64,000 bases of DNA from Curtobacterium sp. MCSS17_007. GTDB taxonomy: Bacteria; Actinomycetota; Actinomycetes; Actinomycetales; Microbacteriaceae. The stretch spans positions 3,038,001 to 3,102,000 of the forward strand of contig NZ_CP126257.1 of the NCBI RefSeq assembly GCF_003234175.2, in the 5' to 3' direction. A program made the position numbers and the translations under genes. A model generated the notes under the pieces. The model was not told the origin of the DNA and searched no databases. It saw nothing but the letters and a program-made list of their open reading frames with translations. This document shows, piece by piece, positions 37,252 to 48,731 of the stretch (positions are counted from its first letter, which is position 1; each line of letters opens with the position of its first letter).

Positions 37252-38082
37252 CTACGGCACGGGGGCCGGCGTCACGCCGAGCGGCAGGAGGCCCGAGGCA
37301 CCGCCGTCCGCCGCGGTCAGCACCCAGATGCCGCCCGGGTGCACCGCCACCGAGTGCTCCCAGTGGGCGGCGTCCGAACCGTCCAGCGTGCGGATCGTCC
37401 AGTCGTCGTCGTCCGTCGAACTGTCGATCGTGCCGGCCGTGACCATGGGCTCGATCGCGACCGCCAGCCCGGGCTTCACCGCCGGGCCCGCACCGCGGAC
37501 CCGGTGGTTGAAGACCGGCGGGTCCTCGTGCATGGACCGGCCGATGCCGTGGCCCGTGAAGTCCTCGACGATGCCCCAGGCACCCGTCTCGTCGATCGCG
37601 TCCTCGATCACCGCGCCGACCTCGTTGAGGGTGCGCGCGTGGGCGAGCGCCGCGATGCCGTGCCAGAGCGCACGTTCCGTGGTGTCGCAGAGCGTCTGCC
37701 GAGCGGCGGTCAGCGGGGCGTCGCCACCCGGCAGCACCGTCGTGAAGGCACTGTCACCGTTCCATCCGTCGACCTCGGCACCGGCGTCCACCGACACGAT
37801 GTCGCCGGGCTGCAGCACGCGGTCGCCGGGGATCCCGTGCACGATCTCGTCGTTCACCGAGACGCACAGCGTGTGGCGGTAGCCCGGCACGAGCTGGAAG
37901 TTGGGGACACCGCCGCCGTCACGGATCGTCTGCTCGGCGATCGCGTCGAGCTCGCCCGTCGTGACGCCGGGACGGACGGCCGCGCGGACCGCGGTGAGCG
38001 CGGCCTCGGTGAGCAGCCCGGGACGGACCATCGCGCGGAGTTCCTCCGGCGACTTGTAGATCGACGGCTTGCGGCGCCGCAC
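37252..38082 (-). CDS. map: Type I methionine aminopeptidase
   Basis: Map removes the initiator Met from nascent proteins in the cytoplasm. The 276-residue product has the metal ligands in order: Asp in SVDAGAE, Asp in GDSAFT, His in FTGHGIGRSMHEDP, Glu in AIEPMVTAG and Glu in EHSVAV. The GTG at 38082 is eight bases beyond adk, so it is the last gene of secY-adk-map. The start is chosen for its homologous start PSIYKSPEELRAM; no strong ribosome binding site precedes it. Confidence 0.96.
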   Translation of the reverse strand: MRRRKPSIYKSPEELRAMVRPGLLTEAALTAVRAAVRPGVTTGELDAIAEQTIRDGGGVPNFQLVPGYRHTLCVSVNDEIVHGIPGDRVLQPGDIVSVDAGAEVDGWNGDSAFTTVLPGGDAPLTAARQTLCDTTERALWHGIAALAHARTLNEVGAVIEDAIDETGAWGIVEDFTGHGIGRSMHEDPPVFNHRVRGAGPAVKPGLAVAIEPMVTAGTIDSSTDDDDWTIRTLDGSDAAHWEHSVAVHPGGIWVLTAADGGASGLLPLGVTPAPVP

Positions 38083-38090
38083 GAGGGGGC

Positions 38091-38681
38091 TCAGACGCCC
38101 GCGGTGAGCCCGCGCGAGACCAGGGCCGCCTGGATGCGGTCACCCACCTCGTCGATGCCACCCAGACCGTCGACGTCGACCACGAGCCCACGCTCGGCGT
38201 AGGCGGCCACGATCGGAGCGGTCTGCTCCGTGTAGACCTCCTGGCGACGACGGATCGTCTCCTCGTTGTCGTCGCTGCGACCCTGCTCCTCAGCGCGCTT
38301 CAGCAGGCGGGCGACGAGCGCGTCCTGGTCCGCCACGAGCTGCACGACGGCGTCGATCCCGGTGCCCTGCTCGGCGAGCAGCGCGTCGAGGTAGGCGACC
38401 TGCCCGACCGTGCGGGGGTAGCCGTCCAGCAGGAAGCCCTGCTCGGCGTCGGACTCGGCGAGCCGCGACTTGACCAGCTCGTTCGTCAGCTCGTCCGGCA
38501 CGTAGTTGCCGGCGTCCATGATCGCCTTCGCCTGCAGGCCGAGCGGCGTGCCCTCGGAGACGTTCTTCCGGAAGATGTCGCCCGTCGAGATCGCAGGGAC
38601 GCCGAACCCCTCGGCGATGCGACCGGCCTGGGTGCCCTTCCCGGCTCCGGGAGGTCCGACGATGATGAGACGTGCGCTCAA
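38091..38681 (-). CDS. adk: Adenylate kinase
   Basis: Adk interconverts ATP+AMP and 2 ADP. The 196-residue product is the short type without the zinc LID insert. P-loop [32 protein letters not shown], and a short LID ([12 protein letters not shown]) are all present. Start ATG 38681 overlaps the secY stop as ATGA and it ends eight bases before map. SecY-adk-map is the conserved actinobacterial order. Confidence 0.98.
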   Translation of the reverse strand: MSARLIIVGPPGAGKGTQAGRIAEGFGVPAISTGDIFRKNVSEGTPLGLQAKAIMDAGNYVPDELTNELVKSRLAESDAEQGFLLDGYPRTVGQVAYLDALLAEQGTGIDAVVQLVADQDALVARLLKRAEEQGRSDDNEETIRRRQEVYTEQTAPIVAAYAERGLVVDVDGLGGIDEVGDRIQAALVSRGLTAGV

Positions 38682-40000
38682 CGGAGAAGCCCTTCGTAGT
38701 GACGTTGCTGCAGCTGCGAGTCGATCTGCTTCACGGTCTCGAGACCGACACCCACGATGATGAGGATGCTCGCGCCGCCGAACGGGAAGTTCTGGTTCGC
38801 GCCGAACAGCGCCAGTGCTGCCAGCGGGATGAGCGCGATGAGACCGAGGTAGAGCGAGCCGGGCAACGTCACCCGGGTCAGGACGTAGTCGAGGTACTCC
38901 GCCGTCGGGCGACCGGCCCGGATGCCCGGGATGAAGCCGCCGTACTTCTTCATGTTGTCGGCGACCTCTTCGGGGTTGAAGGTGATCGCGACGTAGAAGT
39001 AGGTGAAGCCGACGATGAGCAGGAAGTACAGGACCATGTAGAACCAGTTGTCACCCGAGGTCAGGTTGTTCTGGATCCAGGTCACCCACGCGGCCGGCTC
39101 GGAGCCGTCGGAGGGTTGGTTGAACTGCGCGACCAGCGCCGGCAGGTACAGCAGCGACGAAGCGAAGATGACGGGCACGACGCCGGCCATGTTCACCTTG
39201 ATCGGGATGTAGGTGTTGTTGCCGCCGTAGGTACGACGCCCGACCATGCGCTTGGCGTACTGCACGGGGATGCGCCGCTGCGACTGCTCGACGAAGACGA
39301 CCGCCATCATGATGACCAGGCCGACGAGGATCACGAAGAGGAAGAGCTCGAAGGACTGCGACTGCTCGATCGCCCAGAGTGCCGACGGGAACTGCGCCGC
39401 GATGGACGTGAAGATGAGGAGCGACATCCCGTTGCCGATCCCCCGCTCGGTGACGAGCTCGCCCATCCACATGATGAGGCCCGTACCGGCGGTCAGCGTG
39501 ACGACCATGAGCATGATCGCGTACCAGCTGTCGTTCGAGATGATCGACGAGCAGGAGGCCGAGGCGTTCGTACCGAAGAGGGCACCGGAGCGCGCGACCG
39601 TGATGAGCGTGGTGGACTGCAGGACACCGAGCGCGATGGTGAGGTAGCGCGTGTACTGCGTCAGCTTCGCCTGGCCCGATTGGCCCTCCTTGTAGAGGGC
39701 GTCGAAGTGCGGGATGACCACGCGCAGGAGCTGCACGATGATCGACGACGTGATGTACGGCATGATGCCGAGCGCGAAGACGGAGAGCTTCAGCAGCGCG
39801 CCGCCGGAGAACAGGTTGATCAGGTCGTAGAGCCCACCGGAGGACGACGCGCTGGCGAGGCAGCTCTGCACGGCGGCGTAGTCGACGAACGGCGCGGGGA
39901 TGTACGACCCGAGACGGAACAGCGCGATGATCGCGAGGGTGAAGCCGATCTTCTTGCGAAGATCGGGGGTGCGCATGATGCGCGCGACCGCTCTGAACAC
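38678..40000 (-). CDS. secY: Protein translocase subunit SecY
   Basis: SecY is the ten-helix channel of the Sec translocon in the inner membrane. The 440-residue product shows [52 protein letters not shown], and [14 protein letters not shown], all family landmarks. GTG 40000 has GGAG upstream. The gene is separated from rplO by a terminator-like hairpin, and a TTGACA hexamer (minus strand, 40096-40091) downstream of it could be part of a separate promoter, although no clear -10 was found. Confidence 0.98.
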   Translation of the reverse strand: MFRAVARIMRTPDLRKKIGFTLAIIALFRLGSYIPAPFVDYAAVQSCLASASSSGGLYDLINLFSGGALLKLSVFALGIMPYITSSIIVQLLRVVIPHFDALYKEGQSGQAKLTQYTRYLTIALGVLQSTTLITVARSGALFGTNASASCSSIISNDSWYAIMLMVVTLTAGTGLIMWMGELVTERGIGNGMSLLIFTSIAAQFPSALWAIEQSQSFELFLFVILVGLVIMMAVVFVEQSQRRIPVQYAKRMVGRRTYGGNNTYIPIKVNMAGVVPVIFASSLLYLPALVAQFNQPSDGSEPAAWVTWIQNNLTSGDNWFYMVLYFLLIVGFTYFYVAITFNPEEVADNMKKYGGFIPGIRAGRPTAEYLDYVLTRVTLPGSLYLGLIALIPLAALALFGANQNFPFGGASILIIVGVGLETVKQIDSQLQQRHYEGLLR

Positions 40001-40107
40001 GAGGACTCCGAACTTCTGGGACCGGCGGCCCGATCGGGGCCGTCACGGTGTCGGTCGGCAGCACCGACCCGGCCGACGGACGACGGCCACTGTCAAGGAA
40101 ACCGTAA

Positions 40108-40139
40108 CGGCGGCCCGTGCGCAAACGCACGGGCCGCCG
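40108..40139 (-). terminator. Terminator between rplO and secY
   Basis: CGGCGGCCCGTGCG (40108-40121) pairs with CGCACGGGCCGCCG (40126-40139) over a four-base loop. It begins seven bases after the rplO stop codon on the minus strand and is followed by TTACGGTTTCC, so the spc operon should stop here in part or in full. Confidence 0.85.
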
Positions 40140-40146
40140 ACGGGGG

Positions 40147-40611
40147 TTACTGGGAGACGGTTCCGCCAGCAGCCACGATCTTCTCGGCGGCGGACGCCGA
40201 GACCTTGTCGACCGAGACCGTCAGCGCAACGCTGATGTCACCCTGACCGAGAACCTTGACCTTCTCGTTCTTGCGGACGGCGCCCTTGGCGACCAGGTCC
40301 GCGACGGTGACGTCGCCACCGTTGGGGTAGAGCTCCGCGATCTTGTCCAGGTTCACGACCTGGTACTCGACACGGAACGGGTTCTTGAACCCGCGGAGCT
40401 TCGGGGTGCGCATGTGCAGCGGCATCTGCCCACCCTCGAAGCCGACCTTGACCTGGTACCGAGCCTTCTGGCCCTTGGTGCCACGGCCGGCGGTCTTGCC
40501 CTTCGAACCCTCACCGCGACCCACACGGGTGCGGTCCTTCTTGGCGCCCGCGGCGGGGCGGAGGTGGTGCAGCTTCAGCACCTGCACGCGCTCGTTCTTC
40601 TCGTCGCTCAT
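40147..40611 (-). CDS. rplO: 50S ribosomal protein L15
   Basis: A 154-residue L15 with [21 protein letters not shown], the glycine-rich [19 protein letters not shown] and [25 protein letters not shown] segments. It is an assembly protein binding 23S rRNA. Start overlaps rpmD by four bases (ATGA). A hairpin follows immediately, making it the last gene of the spc transcription unit here. Confidence 0.98.
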   Translation of the reverse strand: MSDEKNERVQVLKLHHLRPAAGAKKDRTRVGRGEGSKGKTAGRGTKGQKARYQVKVGFEGGQMPLHMRTPKLRGFKNPFRVEYQVVNLDKIAELYPNGGDVTVADLVAKGAVRKNEKVKVLGQGDISVALTVSVDKVSASAAEKIVAAGGTVSQ

Positions 40612-40793
40612 GCGTCGACCTCCTCGACCTTCACGAGGTGCGCCACCGTCGCGATGTACCCGCGGTTCTGGGCGTTGTCCTCACGCAGGACCGTACGGCC
40701 GATGCGCTTGAGGCCCAGGCTGCGCAGGGTGTCGCGCTGGTACTGCTTCTCGCTGATAACGGACTTCGTCTGCGTGATCTTCAGCATCGCCAT
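40608..40793 (-). CDS. rpmD: 50S ribosomal protein L30
   Basis: A 61-residue L30: [20 protein letters not shown], then [18 protein letters not shown] and [17 protein letters not shown]. The rpsE stop codon and the rpmD ATG overlap by one base (TGATG), and the end overlaps rplO by four. GTG at 40796 is an alternative start three bases earlier. Confidence 0.96.
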   Translation of the reverse strand: MAMLKITQTKSVISEKQYQRDTLRSLGLKRIGRTVLREDNAQNRGYIATVAHLVKVEEVDA

Positions 40794-41527
40794 CACGCAC
40801 CTGCCTTCTCGGTCGCGGCACGCAGGGCCGCGGCCTCGGCGTGGAGCAGACGAGCCGGGACGACCCGGTCGACGTCGAGGCCACGACGGCTCGCGACGGC
40901 GCGGGGCTCCTCGAGCTGCTGCAGCGCCTCGACGGTCGCGTGCACGATGTTGATGGTGTTCGACGAGCCGAGCGACTTGCTCAGGACGTCGTGGATGCCG
41001 GCGCACTCGAGCACGGCGCGGACCGGACCACCGGCGATGACACCGGTACCGGCAGCGGCCGGACGCAGGAGGACGACACCGGCAGCGGCCTCACCCTGCA
41101 CCGGGTGCGGGATGGTGTTGCCGACGCGCGGGACGCGGAAGAAGTTCTTCTTCGCCTCCTCGACGCCCTTGGAGATCGCGGTCGGGACTTCCTTCGCCTT
41201 GCCGTAGCCGACACCGACGAGGCCGTTGCCGTCACCCACGACGACGAGCGCCGTGAAGCTGAAGCGACGACCACCCTTGACGACCTTCGAGACGCGGTTG
41301 ATCGTCACGACGCGCTCGAGGAACTGGCTGTCGCCACCGCGGTTGTTGCGGTCACGACCCTGCTGACGGTCACGCCCACCGCCACGACGGCCGCGCTGGT
41401 CGGCGTTGTCGCGGTTGTTCGACGCGGAGCCCGCGGCGGTCTCGACGGGACGCTCGGCGACGGCGGCGGTGTCCGCTGCCGGGGCCTTGGTCTCGGCCGC
41501 TTCGTTGTTGTTCGCGATGTCGCTCAC
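40793..41527 (-). CDS. rpsE: 30S ribosomal protein S5
   Basis: A 244-residue S5. The core starts near residue 68 with [41 protein letters not shown] and [20 protein letters not shown]. An N-terminal extension of about 65 residues, rich in Asn, Arg, Gly, and Ala, precedes it, longer than the E. coli start. S5 is important for decoding accuracy. The GTG at 41527 overlaps the rplR stop. Confidence 0.98.
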   Translation of the reverse strand: MSDIANNNEAAETKAPAADTAAVAERPVETAAGSASNNRDNADQRGRRGGGRDRQQGRDRNNRGGDSQFLERVVTINRVSKVVKGGRRFSFTALVVVGDGNGLVGVGYGKAKEVPTAISKGVEEAKKNFFRVPRVGNTIPHPVQGEAAAGVVLLRPAAAGTGVIAGGPVRAVLECAGIHDVLSKSLGSSNTINIVHATVEALQQLEEPRAVASRRGLDVDRVVPARLLHAEAAALRAATEKAGA

Positions 41528-41895
41528 AGGTTCAGCCCTCCTTCACGGGCACCATCGGCGATCGCGGCGACGCGACCGGCGTACTTGCTACCACCGCGGT
41601 CGAAGACCACGGCCTTGACGCCGGCGGCCTTCGCACGCTCGGCGAGGAGCTCGCCGACGCGACGGGCCTTGGCCGTCTTGTCGCCGTCGAACGAACGGAG
41701 GTCGGCCTCCATCGTCGACGCGCTGGCCAGGGTGTGGCCCTTCGCGTCGTCGATGACCTGGACGAACACGTGACGCGACGACCGGGTGACAGCGAGACGC
41801 GGACGCGCCTCGGTGCCGGTGATCTTCTTGCGGAGACGGTTGTGACGACGCGCCTTGGCGGCCGACTTGCTCTTTCCTCGGATACCGAGAGCCAT
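41524..41895 (-). CDS. rplR: 50S ribosomal protein L18
   Basis: A 123-residue L18 that binds 5S r[23 protein letters not shown] and [28 protein letters not shown] and [20 protein letters not shown] are diagnostic. The ATG at 41895 is preferred because MALG is the normal start; an in-frame GTG two codons upstream overlaps the rplF stop. It ends with a GTGA overlap into rpsE. Confidence 0.97.
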   Translation of the reverse strand: MALGIRGKSKSAAKARRHNRLRKKITGTEARPRLAVTRSSRHVFVQVIDDAKGHTLASASTMEADLRSFDGDKTAKARRVGELLAERAKAAGVKAVVFDRGGSKYAGRVAAIADGAREGGLNL

Positions 41896-41897
41896 GA

Positions 41898-42434
41898 TCA
41901 CTTACCTGACTTTCCGGCCTTGCGGCGCACGACCTCGCCTGCGTAGCGGACACCCTTGCCCTTGTAGGGCTCGGGCTTGCGCAGCTTGCGGATGTTGGCA
42001 GCCACCTCGCCGACGGCCTGCTTGTCGATGCCCGACACGGTGAGCTTGTTGTTGCCCTCGACGGCGAAGCTGATGCCTGCCGGCGGCTCGACCGTGATGG
42101 GGTGGGAGTAGCCGAGCGCGAACTCGACGTTGCTGCCCTTGGCCTGCACGCGGTAACCGGTGCCGACGACCTCGAGGCCCTTGGAGTAGCCCTGGGTCAC
42201 GCCGACGATGTTGTTCGCGATGAGGGTACGGGTCAGGCCGTGCAGGGCACGGGACTCGCGCTCGTCGTCCGGGCGGGTGACGAGGACCTGGTTCTCCTCG
42301 ACCTTGGCCTGGATGGGCTCGGCGACGACGAGCGCGAGCTCGCCCTTCGGGCCCTTGACCGCGACGGTCTGACCGTCAACGGAGACGGTCACGCCTGCGG
42401 GGATGTCGATGGGAAGACGTCCGATACGAGACAT
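41898..42434 (-). CDS. rplF: 50S ribosomal protein L6
   Basis: A 178-residue L6 with two homologous domains, [20 protein letters not shown] at the start and [20 protein letters not shown], then [20 protein letters not shown] near the end. L6 lies by the factor-binding site of the 50S. It has a six-base gap to rpsH and is in the normal rpsH-rplF-rplR-rpsE order. Confidence 0.98.
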   Translation of the reverse strand: MSRIGRLPIDIPAGVTVSVDGQTVAVKGPKGELALVVAEPIQAKVEENQVLVTRPDDERESRALHGLTRTLIANNIVGVTQGYSKGLEVVGTGYRVQAKGSNVEFALGYSHPITVEPPAGISFAVEGNNKLTVSGIDKQAVGEVAANIRKLRKPEPYKGKGVRYAGEVVRRKAGKSGK

Positions 42435-42440
42435 TGTCGG

Positions 42441-42839
42441 TCACCACACGTAGGCGAGGACTTCCCCACCCACGCCCTTCTGCTCGGCTTCACGGTCGGT
42501 GAGCAGTCCCGACGAGGTCGAGAGGATCGCCACGCCGAGGCCACCGAGGACCTGGGGGATCTCCGTCGACTTCGCGTAGACCCGGAGACCGGGCTTCGAG
42601 ACGCGCTTGATGCCGGCGATCGAACGCTCGCGCTCGGGGCCGTACTTCAGGTCGATCGTGAGGGTCTGCCCGACGCGGGCGTCCTCGATCTTCCACTCGC
42701 TGATGTAACCCTCGCGCTTGAGGATCTCGGCGATGTTCTTCTTCAGCTTGGAGCTGGGGAGCGAGACGGCGTCGTGGTGCGCCGAGTTCGCGTTCCGCAA
42801 TCTGGTCAGCATGTCTGCGACCGGATCGGTCATCGTCAT
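42441..42839 (-). CDS. rpsH: 30S ribosomal protein S8
   Basis: A 132-residue S8, an early assembly protein of the 30S central domain. It starts [20 protein letters not shown] and ends [17 protein letters not shown], with [20 protein letters not shown] in between. ATG 42839 gives the family's usual length. The 180-base gap upstream lacks the S14 gene often found here and contains a hairpin, so rpsH may begin a new transcription unit. Confidence 0.98.
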   Translation of the reverse strand: MTMTDPVADMLTRLRNANSAHHDAVSLPSSKLKKNIAEILKREGYISEWKIEDARVGQTLTIDLKYGPERERSIAGIKRVSKPGLRVYAKSTEIPQVLGGLGVAILSTSSGLLTDREAEQKGVGGEVLAYVW

Positions 42840-42971
42840 GATGGTCGTCCATTCTTCGCCTGGTTTCGACACCCGTTCCACGAATGCCGACCTGAGCGAT
42901 CGGGGTGGTCTCCGAGCGGTTCCCGGAGACCTGGAGGCCGACGGCTGACGCCGACGACCGGTGTTCGTGCG

Positions 42972-43005
42972 TGCGGGCCGGAGGACGTGAATCCTCCGGC
43001 CCGCA
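42972..43005 (-). terminator. Hairpin between rplE and rpsH
   Basis: A 14-bp perfect stem, TGCGGGCCGGAGGA (42972-42985) with its complement at 42992-43005, over a CGTGAA loop. It begins 14 bases after the rplE stop codon on the minus strand, where an S14 gene lies in many actinobacteria. It probably terminates or attenuates the unit that starts at rpsJ. Confidence 0.8.
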
Positions 43006-43019
43006 GCGCCCGGACTATC

Positions 43020-43610
43020 TTAGACCGTCTGGTCGGCCGAACGGAACGGGAAACCGAGCTGGCGGAGCAGCGCGCGGCCCTCGTCGTCCGTCTTCGCGGT
43101 GGTCACGACGGTGATGTCGAAGCCACGCACGCGGTCGATGCGGTCCTGGTCGATCTCGTGGAACATCGACTGCTCCGTGAGACCGAACGTGTAGTTGCCG
43201 TTCCCGTCGAACTGCTTGTCGCTGAGACCGCGGAAGTCGCGGATGCGGGGCAGTGCGAGGGTGACGAGGCGGTCGATGAACTCCCACGCACGGTCACCGC
43301 GGAGGGTGACGTGCGCACCGATGGCCTGGCCCTCACGCAGCTTGAACTGCGCGATGGACTTGCGGGCCTTCGTCACGACCGGCTTCTGACCCGTGATCGC
43401 CGTGAGGTCCTTGACGGCCCCGTCGATGATCTTCGAGTCGCGAGCGGCCTCACCGACACCGGTGTTCACGACGACCTTGACCAGGCCGGGGACCTGGTTG
43501 ACGTTCGCGTACCCGAACTGCTCGGTGAGGGCAGCCTTGATCTCGTTCTTGTACTTCTGCTTGAGGCGCGGCTCGACCTTGGTCGCCGGCGCGGCAGTCG
43601 TGTCGGTCAT
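43020..43610 (-). CDS. rplE: 50S ribosomal protein L5
   Basis: A 196-residue L5, the 5S rRNA binding protein touching the P-site tRNA. Landmarks are [39 protein letters not shown], and [19 protein letters not shown]. An N-terminal extension of about 12 residues precedes the core. It overlaps rplX by one base. It is followed by a hairpin instead of rpsN. Confidence 0.98.
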   Translation of the reverse strand: MTDTTAAPATKVEPRLKQKYKNEIKAALTEQFGYANVNQVPGLVKVVVNTGVGEAARDSKIIDGAVKDLTAITGQKPVVTKARKSIAQFKLREGQAIGAHVTLRGDRAWEFIDRLVTLALPRIRDFRGLSDKQFDGNGNYTFGLTEQSMFHEIDQDRIDRVRGFDITVVTTAKTDDEGRALLRQLGFPFRSADQTV

Positions 43611-43969
43611 CAGAGCTTCTCACCCGACTTCTTGGCGTAGCGGACGCGGACGGTCTTCTTCACGCCGTCCTTCTCCACCTCTTCGTTGCGGAAACCGACG
43701 CGGGTCGGCTTCCCGGTCTTCGGGTCGACGACGGCGACGTTCGAGACGTGGATCGGAGCCTCGTGCTGCTCGATGCCACCGGTCTTCGAACCACGCTGCG
43801 TCTGGCCGACGCGGACGTGCTTCGTGACGAAGTTCACGCCCTCGACGACGACCCGGTTCTTGTCCGTGAGGACCTCGATGACCTTGCCCTGCTTGCCACG
43901 GTCGCCGCCACGCTCCTGCTTGGCGCCCGTGATGACCTGGACGAGGTCACCCTTCTTGATGTTCGCCAT
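43610..43969 (-). CDS. rplX: 50S ribosomal protein L24
   Basis: A 119-residue L24, a KOW-domain protein that starts 50S assembly. [20 protein letters not shown] is followed by [20 protein letters not shown] and [20 protein letters not shown]. It lies three bases from rplN and overlaps rplE by one base. Confidence 0.98.
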   Translation of the reverse strand: MANIKKGDLVQVITGAKQERGGDRGKQGKVIEVLTDKNRVVVEGVNFVTKHVRVGQTQRGSKTGGIEQHEAPIHVSNVAVVDPKTGKPTRVGFRNEEVEKDGVKKTVRVRYAKKSGEKL

Positions 43970-43972
43970 GGC

Positions 43973-44341
43973 TTACAGCACCTCCGGCGCGAGCGAGATG
44001 ATCTTCATGAACTTCTTGTCACGGAGCTCACGACCGACCGGACCGAAGATGCGCGTACCGCGCGGGTCGCCGTCGGCCTTGAGGATCACTGCCGCGTTCT
44101 CGTCGAACTTGATGTAGGAGCCGTCCTGACGACGGGTCTCCTTCTTGGTGCGAACGATGACCGCCTTGACGACGTCACCCTTCTTCACGTTGCCGCCGGG
44201 GATGGCGTCCTTCACCGTGGCGACGATGACGTCACCGAGGCCGGCGTAGCGACGACCCGAGCCACCGAGCACGCGGATGGTCAAGATCTCCTTGGCACCC
44301 GTGTTGTCGGCGACCTTCAGGCGGGATTCCTGCTGAATCAC
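43973..44341 (-). CDS. rplN: 50S ribosomal protein L14
   Basis: A complete 122-residue L14. It begins [20 protein letters not shown] (GTG start at 44341) and has [40 protein letters not shown] and [20 protein letters not shown]. It lies 31 bases after rpsQ at the subunit interface genes' usual place. Confidence 0.98.
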   Translation of the reverse strand: MIQQESRLKVADNTGAKEILTIRVLGGSGRRYAGLGDVIVATVKDAIPGGNVKKGDVVKAVIVRTKKETRRQDGSYIKFDENAAVILKADGDPRGTRIFGPVGRELRDKKFMKIISLAPEVL

Positions 44342-44372
44342 TGCTGTCTCCTATTCCGAAGCAGGCCGGGGC

Positions 44373-44657
44373 CTACTTGGCCTTCTCGAGGATCTCGACC
44401 AGGCGCCAGCGCTTGGAGGCGCTGAGGGGACGGGTCTCGCTGATCACGACGAGGTCGCCGACACCGGCGGTGCCGAGCTCGTCGTGGGCCTTCACCTTGG
44501 ACGTGCGGCGGATGATCTTGCCGTAGAGCGCGTGCTTCACGCGGTCCTCGACCTCGACCACGATGGTCTTGTCCATCTTGTCGCTCGTCACGTAGCCGCG
44601 ACGCGTCTTGCGGTAGCCGCGGGTCGAGGCGGCGGAGTTCTTCTCTTCGTTCGCCAT
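44373..44657 (-). CDS. rpsQ: 30S ribosomal protein S17
   Basis: A 94-residue S17 that binds 16S rRNA near the 5' domain. [40 protein letters not shown] and [20 protein letters not shown] are standard. An N-terminal extension of about 12 residues is present. It overlaps rpmC by one base. Confidence 0.97.
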   Translation of the reverse strand: MANEEKNSAASTRGYRKTRRGYVTSDKMDKTIVVEVEDRVKHALYGKIIRRTSKVKAHDELGTAGVGDLVVISETRPLSASKRWRLVEILEKAK

Positions 44658-44977
44658 CAGTTCTCCTCGGCGGTAGCGGCCTCGGTCGACTCGGCCGGCT
44701 TGTCAGCCTTCTTCGTCGTCTTCTTGGCCTTGGTGGCGGTCTCGACGGGCGCGGGGGTGGCACGGATGCCGAGCTCGCGCTCGCGGAGGACGGTGTAGAT
44801 GCGTGCGATGTCGCGCTTGACGGCACGGAGACGACCGTGGCTCTCCAGCTGGCCGGTGGCCGACTGGAAGCGGAGGTTGAAGAGTTCCTCCTTGGCCTTC
44901 TTCAGCTCGTCAGCGAGACGCTCGTTCTCGAAGGTGTCGAGCTCCGTCGGACGGAGCTCCTTGGAACCGATCGCCAT
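44657..44977 (-). CDS. rpmC: 50S ribosomal protein L29
   Basis: A 106-residue L29. The core [20 protein letters not shown] to [14 protein letters not shown] is about 73 residues; the rest is a Lys/Ala/Thr-rich, acidic-ended tail ([18 protein letters not shown]) that most L29 proteins lack. The core is near the tunnel exit; the tail function is unknown. It overlaps rplP and rpsQ by one base each. Confidence 0.96.
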   Translation of the reverse strand: MAIGSKELRPTELDTFENERLADELKKAKEELFNLRFQSATGQLESHGRLRAVKRDIARIYTVLRERELGIRATPAPVETATKAKKTTKKADKPAESTEAATAEEN

Positions 44978-45396
44978 TATGCGTCGCCCTCCTCGCGCTT
45001 GATGATGCGTGCCTTGAGGGGCAGCTTGTGGATTGCACGGGTCAGCGCCTCGCGAGCGATGTCCTCGCTGACGCCGGAGAGCTCGAAGAGCACACGACCC
45101 GGCTTGACGTTGGCGACCCACCACTCGGGCGAGCCCTTACCGGAACCCATGCGGGTCTCAGCCGGCTTCTTGGTGAGCGGACGGTCCGGGTAGATGTTGA
45201 TCCACACCTTGCCGCCACGCTTGATGTGACGCGTCATGGCGATACGAGCGGACTCGATCTGACGGTTGGTCACGTACGCCGGGGTGAGGGCCTGGATACC
45301 GAAGTCGCCGAAGCTGACCTTGGTGCCACCGGTGGCCTGACCCGAACGCTTCGGGTGGTGCTGCTTGCGGTGCTTGACTCGACGGGGAATAAGCAT
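44977..45396 (-). CDS. rplP: 50S ribosomal protein L16
   Basis: A 139-residue L16 next to the peptidyl transferase centre. [20 protein letters not shown] is the classic start; [40 protein letters not shown] and [20 protein letters not shown] follow. It starts two bases after rpsC and overlaps rpmC by one base. Confidence 0.98.
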   Translation of the reverse strand: MLIPRRVKHRKQHHPKRSGQATGGTKVSFGDFGIQALTPAYVTNRQIESARIAMTRHIKRGGKVWINIYPDRPLTKKPAETRMGSGKGSPEWWVANVKPGRVLFELSGVSEDIAREALTRAIHKLPLKARIIKREEGDA

Positions 45397-45398
45397 GG

Positions 45399-46205
45399 TT
45401 ACGCCTCAACTCCTGCGCCGGCCGGCGCGTCCTGCGGGGCCTGCTGCTGGCGGCCGCCGCGGTCGCCGCCACGGCGGTCCCCACGCTCGCCGCGCTCGCC
45501 ACGCGGGCCGCCACGACGCTCGGGGCGCGACGAACGCTGGTTCGCCTGCTCGCGAGCGAGCTCCTTGTTCGTGATGTCGCCCTTGTAGATCCAGACCTTC
45601 ACGCCGATGCGGCCGAACGTGGTCCGGGCCTCGTAGAAGCCGTAGTCGATGTTCGCGCGGAGCGTGTGCAGGGGCACACGGCCCTCGCGGTAGAACTCCG
45701 AGCGCGACATCTCGGCGCCGCCGAGACGGCCCGACACCTGGATCCGGACGCCCTTGGCGCCGGCGCGCTGTGCACCCTGCAGGCCCTTGCGCATGGCGCG
45801 ACGGAACGCGACACGGGCGGAGAGCTGCTCGGCGATGCCCTGCGCGACGAGCTGGGCCTCGGTCTCGGGGTTCTTGACCTCGAGGATGTTGAGCTGGATC
45901 TGCTTCTTGGTGAGCTTCTCCAGCTCGCCACGGACGCGCTCCGCCTCGGCGCCACGGCGACCGATGACGATGCCCGGACGCGCGGTGTGGATGTCCACAC
46001 GGACGCGGTCACGGGTGCGCTCGAGCTCGATGCGGGCGACACCGGCGCGGTCGAGGGTCTTCTTCAGGTACTCGCGCACCTTGATGTCCTCGGCCACGTA
46101 GTCGGCGTAGCGCTGACCCTGCTTCGTGCTGTCGGTGAACCAGTGCGAGACGTGGTCCGTCGTGATCCCGAGACGGAAACCGTACGGGTTGACCTTCTGG
46201 CCCAT
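45399..46205 (-). CDS. rpsC: 30S ribosomal protein S3
   Basis: A 268-residue S3 at the mRNA entry site. [22 protein letters not shown]-type [20 protein letters not shown] and [14 protein letters not shown] segment ([20 protein letters not shown]) are present. Beyond residue 218 is an Arg/Gly/Gln-rich tail ([20 protein letters not shown]) that extends it past the 233-residue E. coli protein. Confidence 0.98.
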   Translation of the reverse strand: MGQKVNPYGFRLGITTDHVSHWFTDSTKQGQRYADYVAEDIKVREYLKKTLDRAGVARIELERTRDRVRVDIHTARPGIVIGRRGAEAERVRGELEKLTKKQIQLNILEVKNPETEAQLVAQGIAEQLSARVAFRRAMRKGLQGAQRAGAKGVRIQVSGRLGGAEMSRSEFYREGRVPLHTLRANIDYGFYEARTTFGRIGVKVWIYKGDITNKELAREQANQRSSRPERRGGPRGERGERGDRRGGDRGGRQQQAPQDAPAGAGVEA

Positions 46206-46597
46206 TAGTTGCTCGCCTTCTTGCTCGTCGCGGCAGCCTCGACCTCGTCCGGCGTCGCGAGGACGACCGTGATGTGGCTGGTGCGCTTGTTGATGCGGAA
46301 GGCCCGGCCCTGGGCGCGCGGCTGGAACCGCTTCAGGGTCGTGCCCTCGTCGACGAAGACGCGGCTCACGTAGAGGTCGCGCTCGTCGAGGAAGCTGTTC
46401 GTCGAGTCCGCCTTGACACGTGCGTTGGCGATCGCCGAGGCGACCAGCTTGTACACGGGCTCCGAAGCGGCCTGCGGGGCGAACTTCAGGATGGCGAGCG
46501 CCTCGTGGGCCTGCTTGCCGCGGATCAGCTCGATGACGCGACGGGCCTTCTGAGGCGTGACGCGGATGTGTCGCACGCGTGCGATCGACTCCACCAT
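46205..46597 (-). CDS. rplV: 50S ribosomal protein L22
   Basis: A 130-residue L22, whose beta-hairpin lines the peptide exit tunnel. [25 protein letters not shown]-type [15 protein letters not shown] and the hairpin region [20 protein letters not shown] with [12 protein letters not shown] are normal. It overlaps rpsC by one base. Macrolide-resistance changes in the hairpin are not evident by eye. Confidence 0.98.
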   Translation of the reverse strand: MVESIARVRHIRVTPQKARRVIELIRGKQAHEALAILKFAPQAASEPVYKLVASAIANARVKADSTNSFLDERDLYVSRVFVDEGTTLKRFQPRAQGRAFRINKRTSHITVVLATPDEVEAAATSKKASN

Positions 46598-46622
46598 TTC
46601 GTTCCTCCTCTGCGTCCCCGCG

Positions 46623-46904
46623 TTAGCGGCGACGGCCCTTCTTGTCGTCCTTCACGTGACCACGGAAGGTGCGGGTCGGCGCGAACTCGCCGAGCTTGTG
46701 ACCGACCATCGACTCGGTGACGAACACCGGGATGTGCTTGCGGCCGTCGTGCACGGCGATCGTGTGGCCGAGCATGTTCGGCACGATCATCGAGCGACGC
46801 GACCACGTACGGATCACGTTCTTGGTGTTGGCCTCGTTCTGCGTGACGACCTTGCGGAGCAGGTGCTCGTCGACGAAGGGGCCCTTCTTCAGACTGCGTG
46901 GCAT
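46623..46904 (-). CDS. rpsS: 30S ribosomal protein S19
   Basis: A 93-residue S19 of the 30S head. [40 protein letters not shown] and [20 protein letters not shown] are all conserved. It lies 11 bases after rplB and 25 bases before rplV. Confidence 0.98.
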   Translation of the reverse strand: MPRSLKKGPFVDEHLLRKVVTQNEANTKNVIRTWSRRSMIVPNMLGHTIAVHDGRKHIPVFVTESMVGHKLGEFAPTRTFRGHVKDDKKGRRR

Positions 46905-46915
46905 CTTCTGAACTC

Positions 46916-47755
<840 letters not shown>

Positions 47756-47773
47756 GATTTATCCCTCTGGTCC

Positions 47774-48073
47774 TCAGCCGACAGCCGTGAAGATGTCGAT
47801 CGAACCGGACTTGAGCGTCACGATGGCGCGCTTGGTGTCCTTGCGCTTGCCCATGCCGAACTTGGTGCGACGGGTCTTGCCCGGGCGGTTCAGCGTGTTG
47901 ATGCTCGCGACCTTGACGTCGAAGATCTTCTCGATGGCGAGCTTGATCTCGGTCTTGTTCGAGCGGGGGTCCACGATGAACGTGTACTTGCCCTGGTCGA
48001 TCAGGCCGTAGCTCTTCTCCGAGACGACCGGCGAGATGATGATGTCGCGCGGGTCCTTGTTGAAGCCGCTCAT
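47774..48073 (-). CDS. rplW: 50S ribosomal protein L23
   Basis: A 99-residue L23 near the tunnel exit and a docking site for trigger factor and [43 protein letters not shown] and [20 protein letters not shown] are standard. It overlaps rplD by four bases (ATGA). Confidence 0.98.
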   Translation of the reverse strand: MSGFNKDPRDIIISPVVSEKSYGLIDQGKYTFIVDPRSNKTEIKLAIEKIFDVKVASINTLNRPGKTRRTKFGMGKRKDTKRAIVTLKSGSIDIFTAVG

Positions 48074-48729
48074 GCGGAGATCTCCTTCGCGGTCTTCGAC
48101 GCGATGAAGGCGTCGAGTGCGCTCTTGCTGAAGACGAGGGCGTCGGCCTTGAGCACGTCGTAGGCGTTGAGCTGGCTGTACGAGAGCGCGTGGACGTTCG
48201 ACAGGTTGCGGACCGACTTGAGCGTGAGCTCGTCGTCCGACTCGAGCACGACGAGCACGTTCTTGACGGGCGCGACCTTCTCGATGAGCGTGCGAGCGGT
48301 CTTGGTCGACGGCAGTTCAGCCGGGACGAAGGACTCGACGGCGGCGATGCGGCCACCGCGGGCACGGTCCGAGAGCGAGCCGAGCAGCGCCGCGGCGATC
48401 ATCTTCTTCGGGGTGCGCTGCGAGTAGTCGCGCGGGGTCGGTCCGTGGACGACGCCACCGCCGGTGTGCTCCGGAGCGCGGACCGAACCCTGACGGGAGC
48501 GGCCGGTGCCCTTCTGCTTGAACGGCTTGCGACCGGCACCGCGGACTTCGCCACGGTTCTTGGTCTTGTGGGTGCCCTGACGCGCGGCGGCGAGCTGCGC
48601 GGTGACGACCTGGTGGATGAGCGGGACGTTCGTCTCGACGTCGAAGAGCTCGGCGGGCAGCTCGATGCTGCCGGCGACGGCTCCGGTCGCGTCGAGGACG
48701 TCGATCGTGGTTGCGGTCTCGGTGGCCAT
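48070..48729 (-). CDS. rplD: 50S ribosomal protein L4
   Basis: A 219-residue L4, which lines the exit tunnel. Segments [40 protein letters not shown], and [17 protein letters not shown] fit. ATG 48729 ([12 protein letters not shown]) is preferred over an in-frame GTG two codons upstream that overlaps the rplC stop. It overlaps rplW. In gammaproteobacteria L4 represses the S10 operon; no such site is shown here. Confidence 0.97.
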   Translation of the reverse strand: MATETATTIDVLDATGAVAGSIELPAELFDVETNVPLIHQVVTAQLAAARQGTHKTKNRGEVRGAGRKPFKQKGTGRSRQGSVRAPEHTGGGVVHGPTPRDYSQRTPKKMIAAALLGSLSDRARGGRIAAVESFVPAELPSTKTARTLIEKVAPVKNVLVVLESDDELTLKSVRNLSNVHALSYSQLNAYDVLKADALVFSKSALDAFIASKTAKEISA

Positions 48730-48731
48730 GA

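Noticed and set aside
42840..43019. Possible rpsN (S14) between rplE and rpsH
   Set aside because: No frame in this 180-base gap encodes a CxxC-containing S14; only a hairpin is present.
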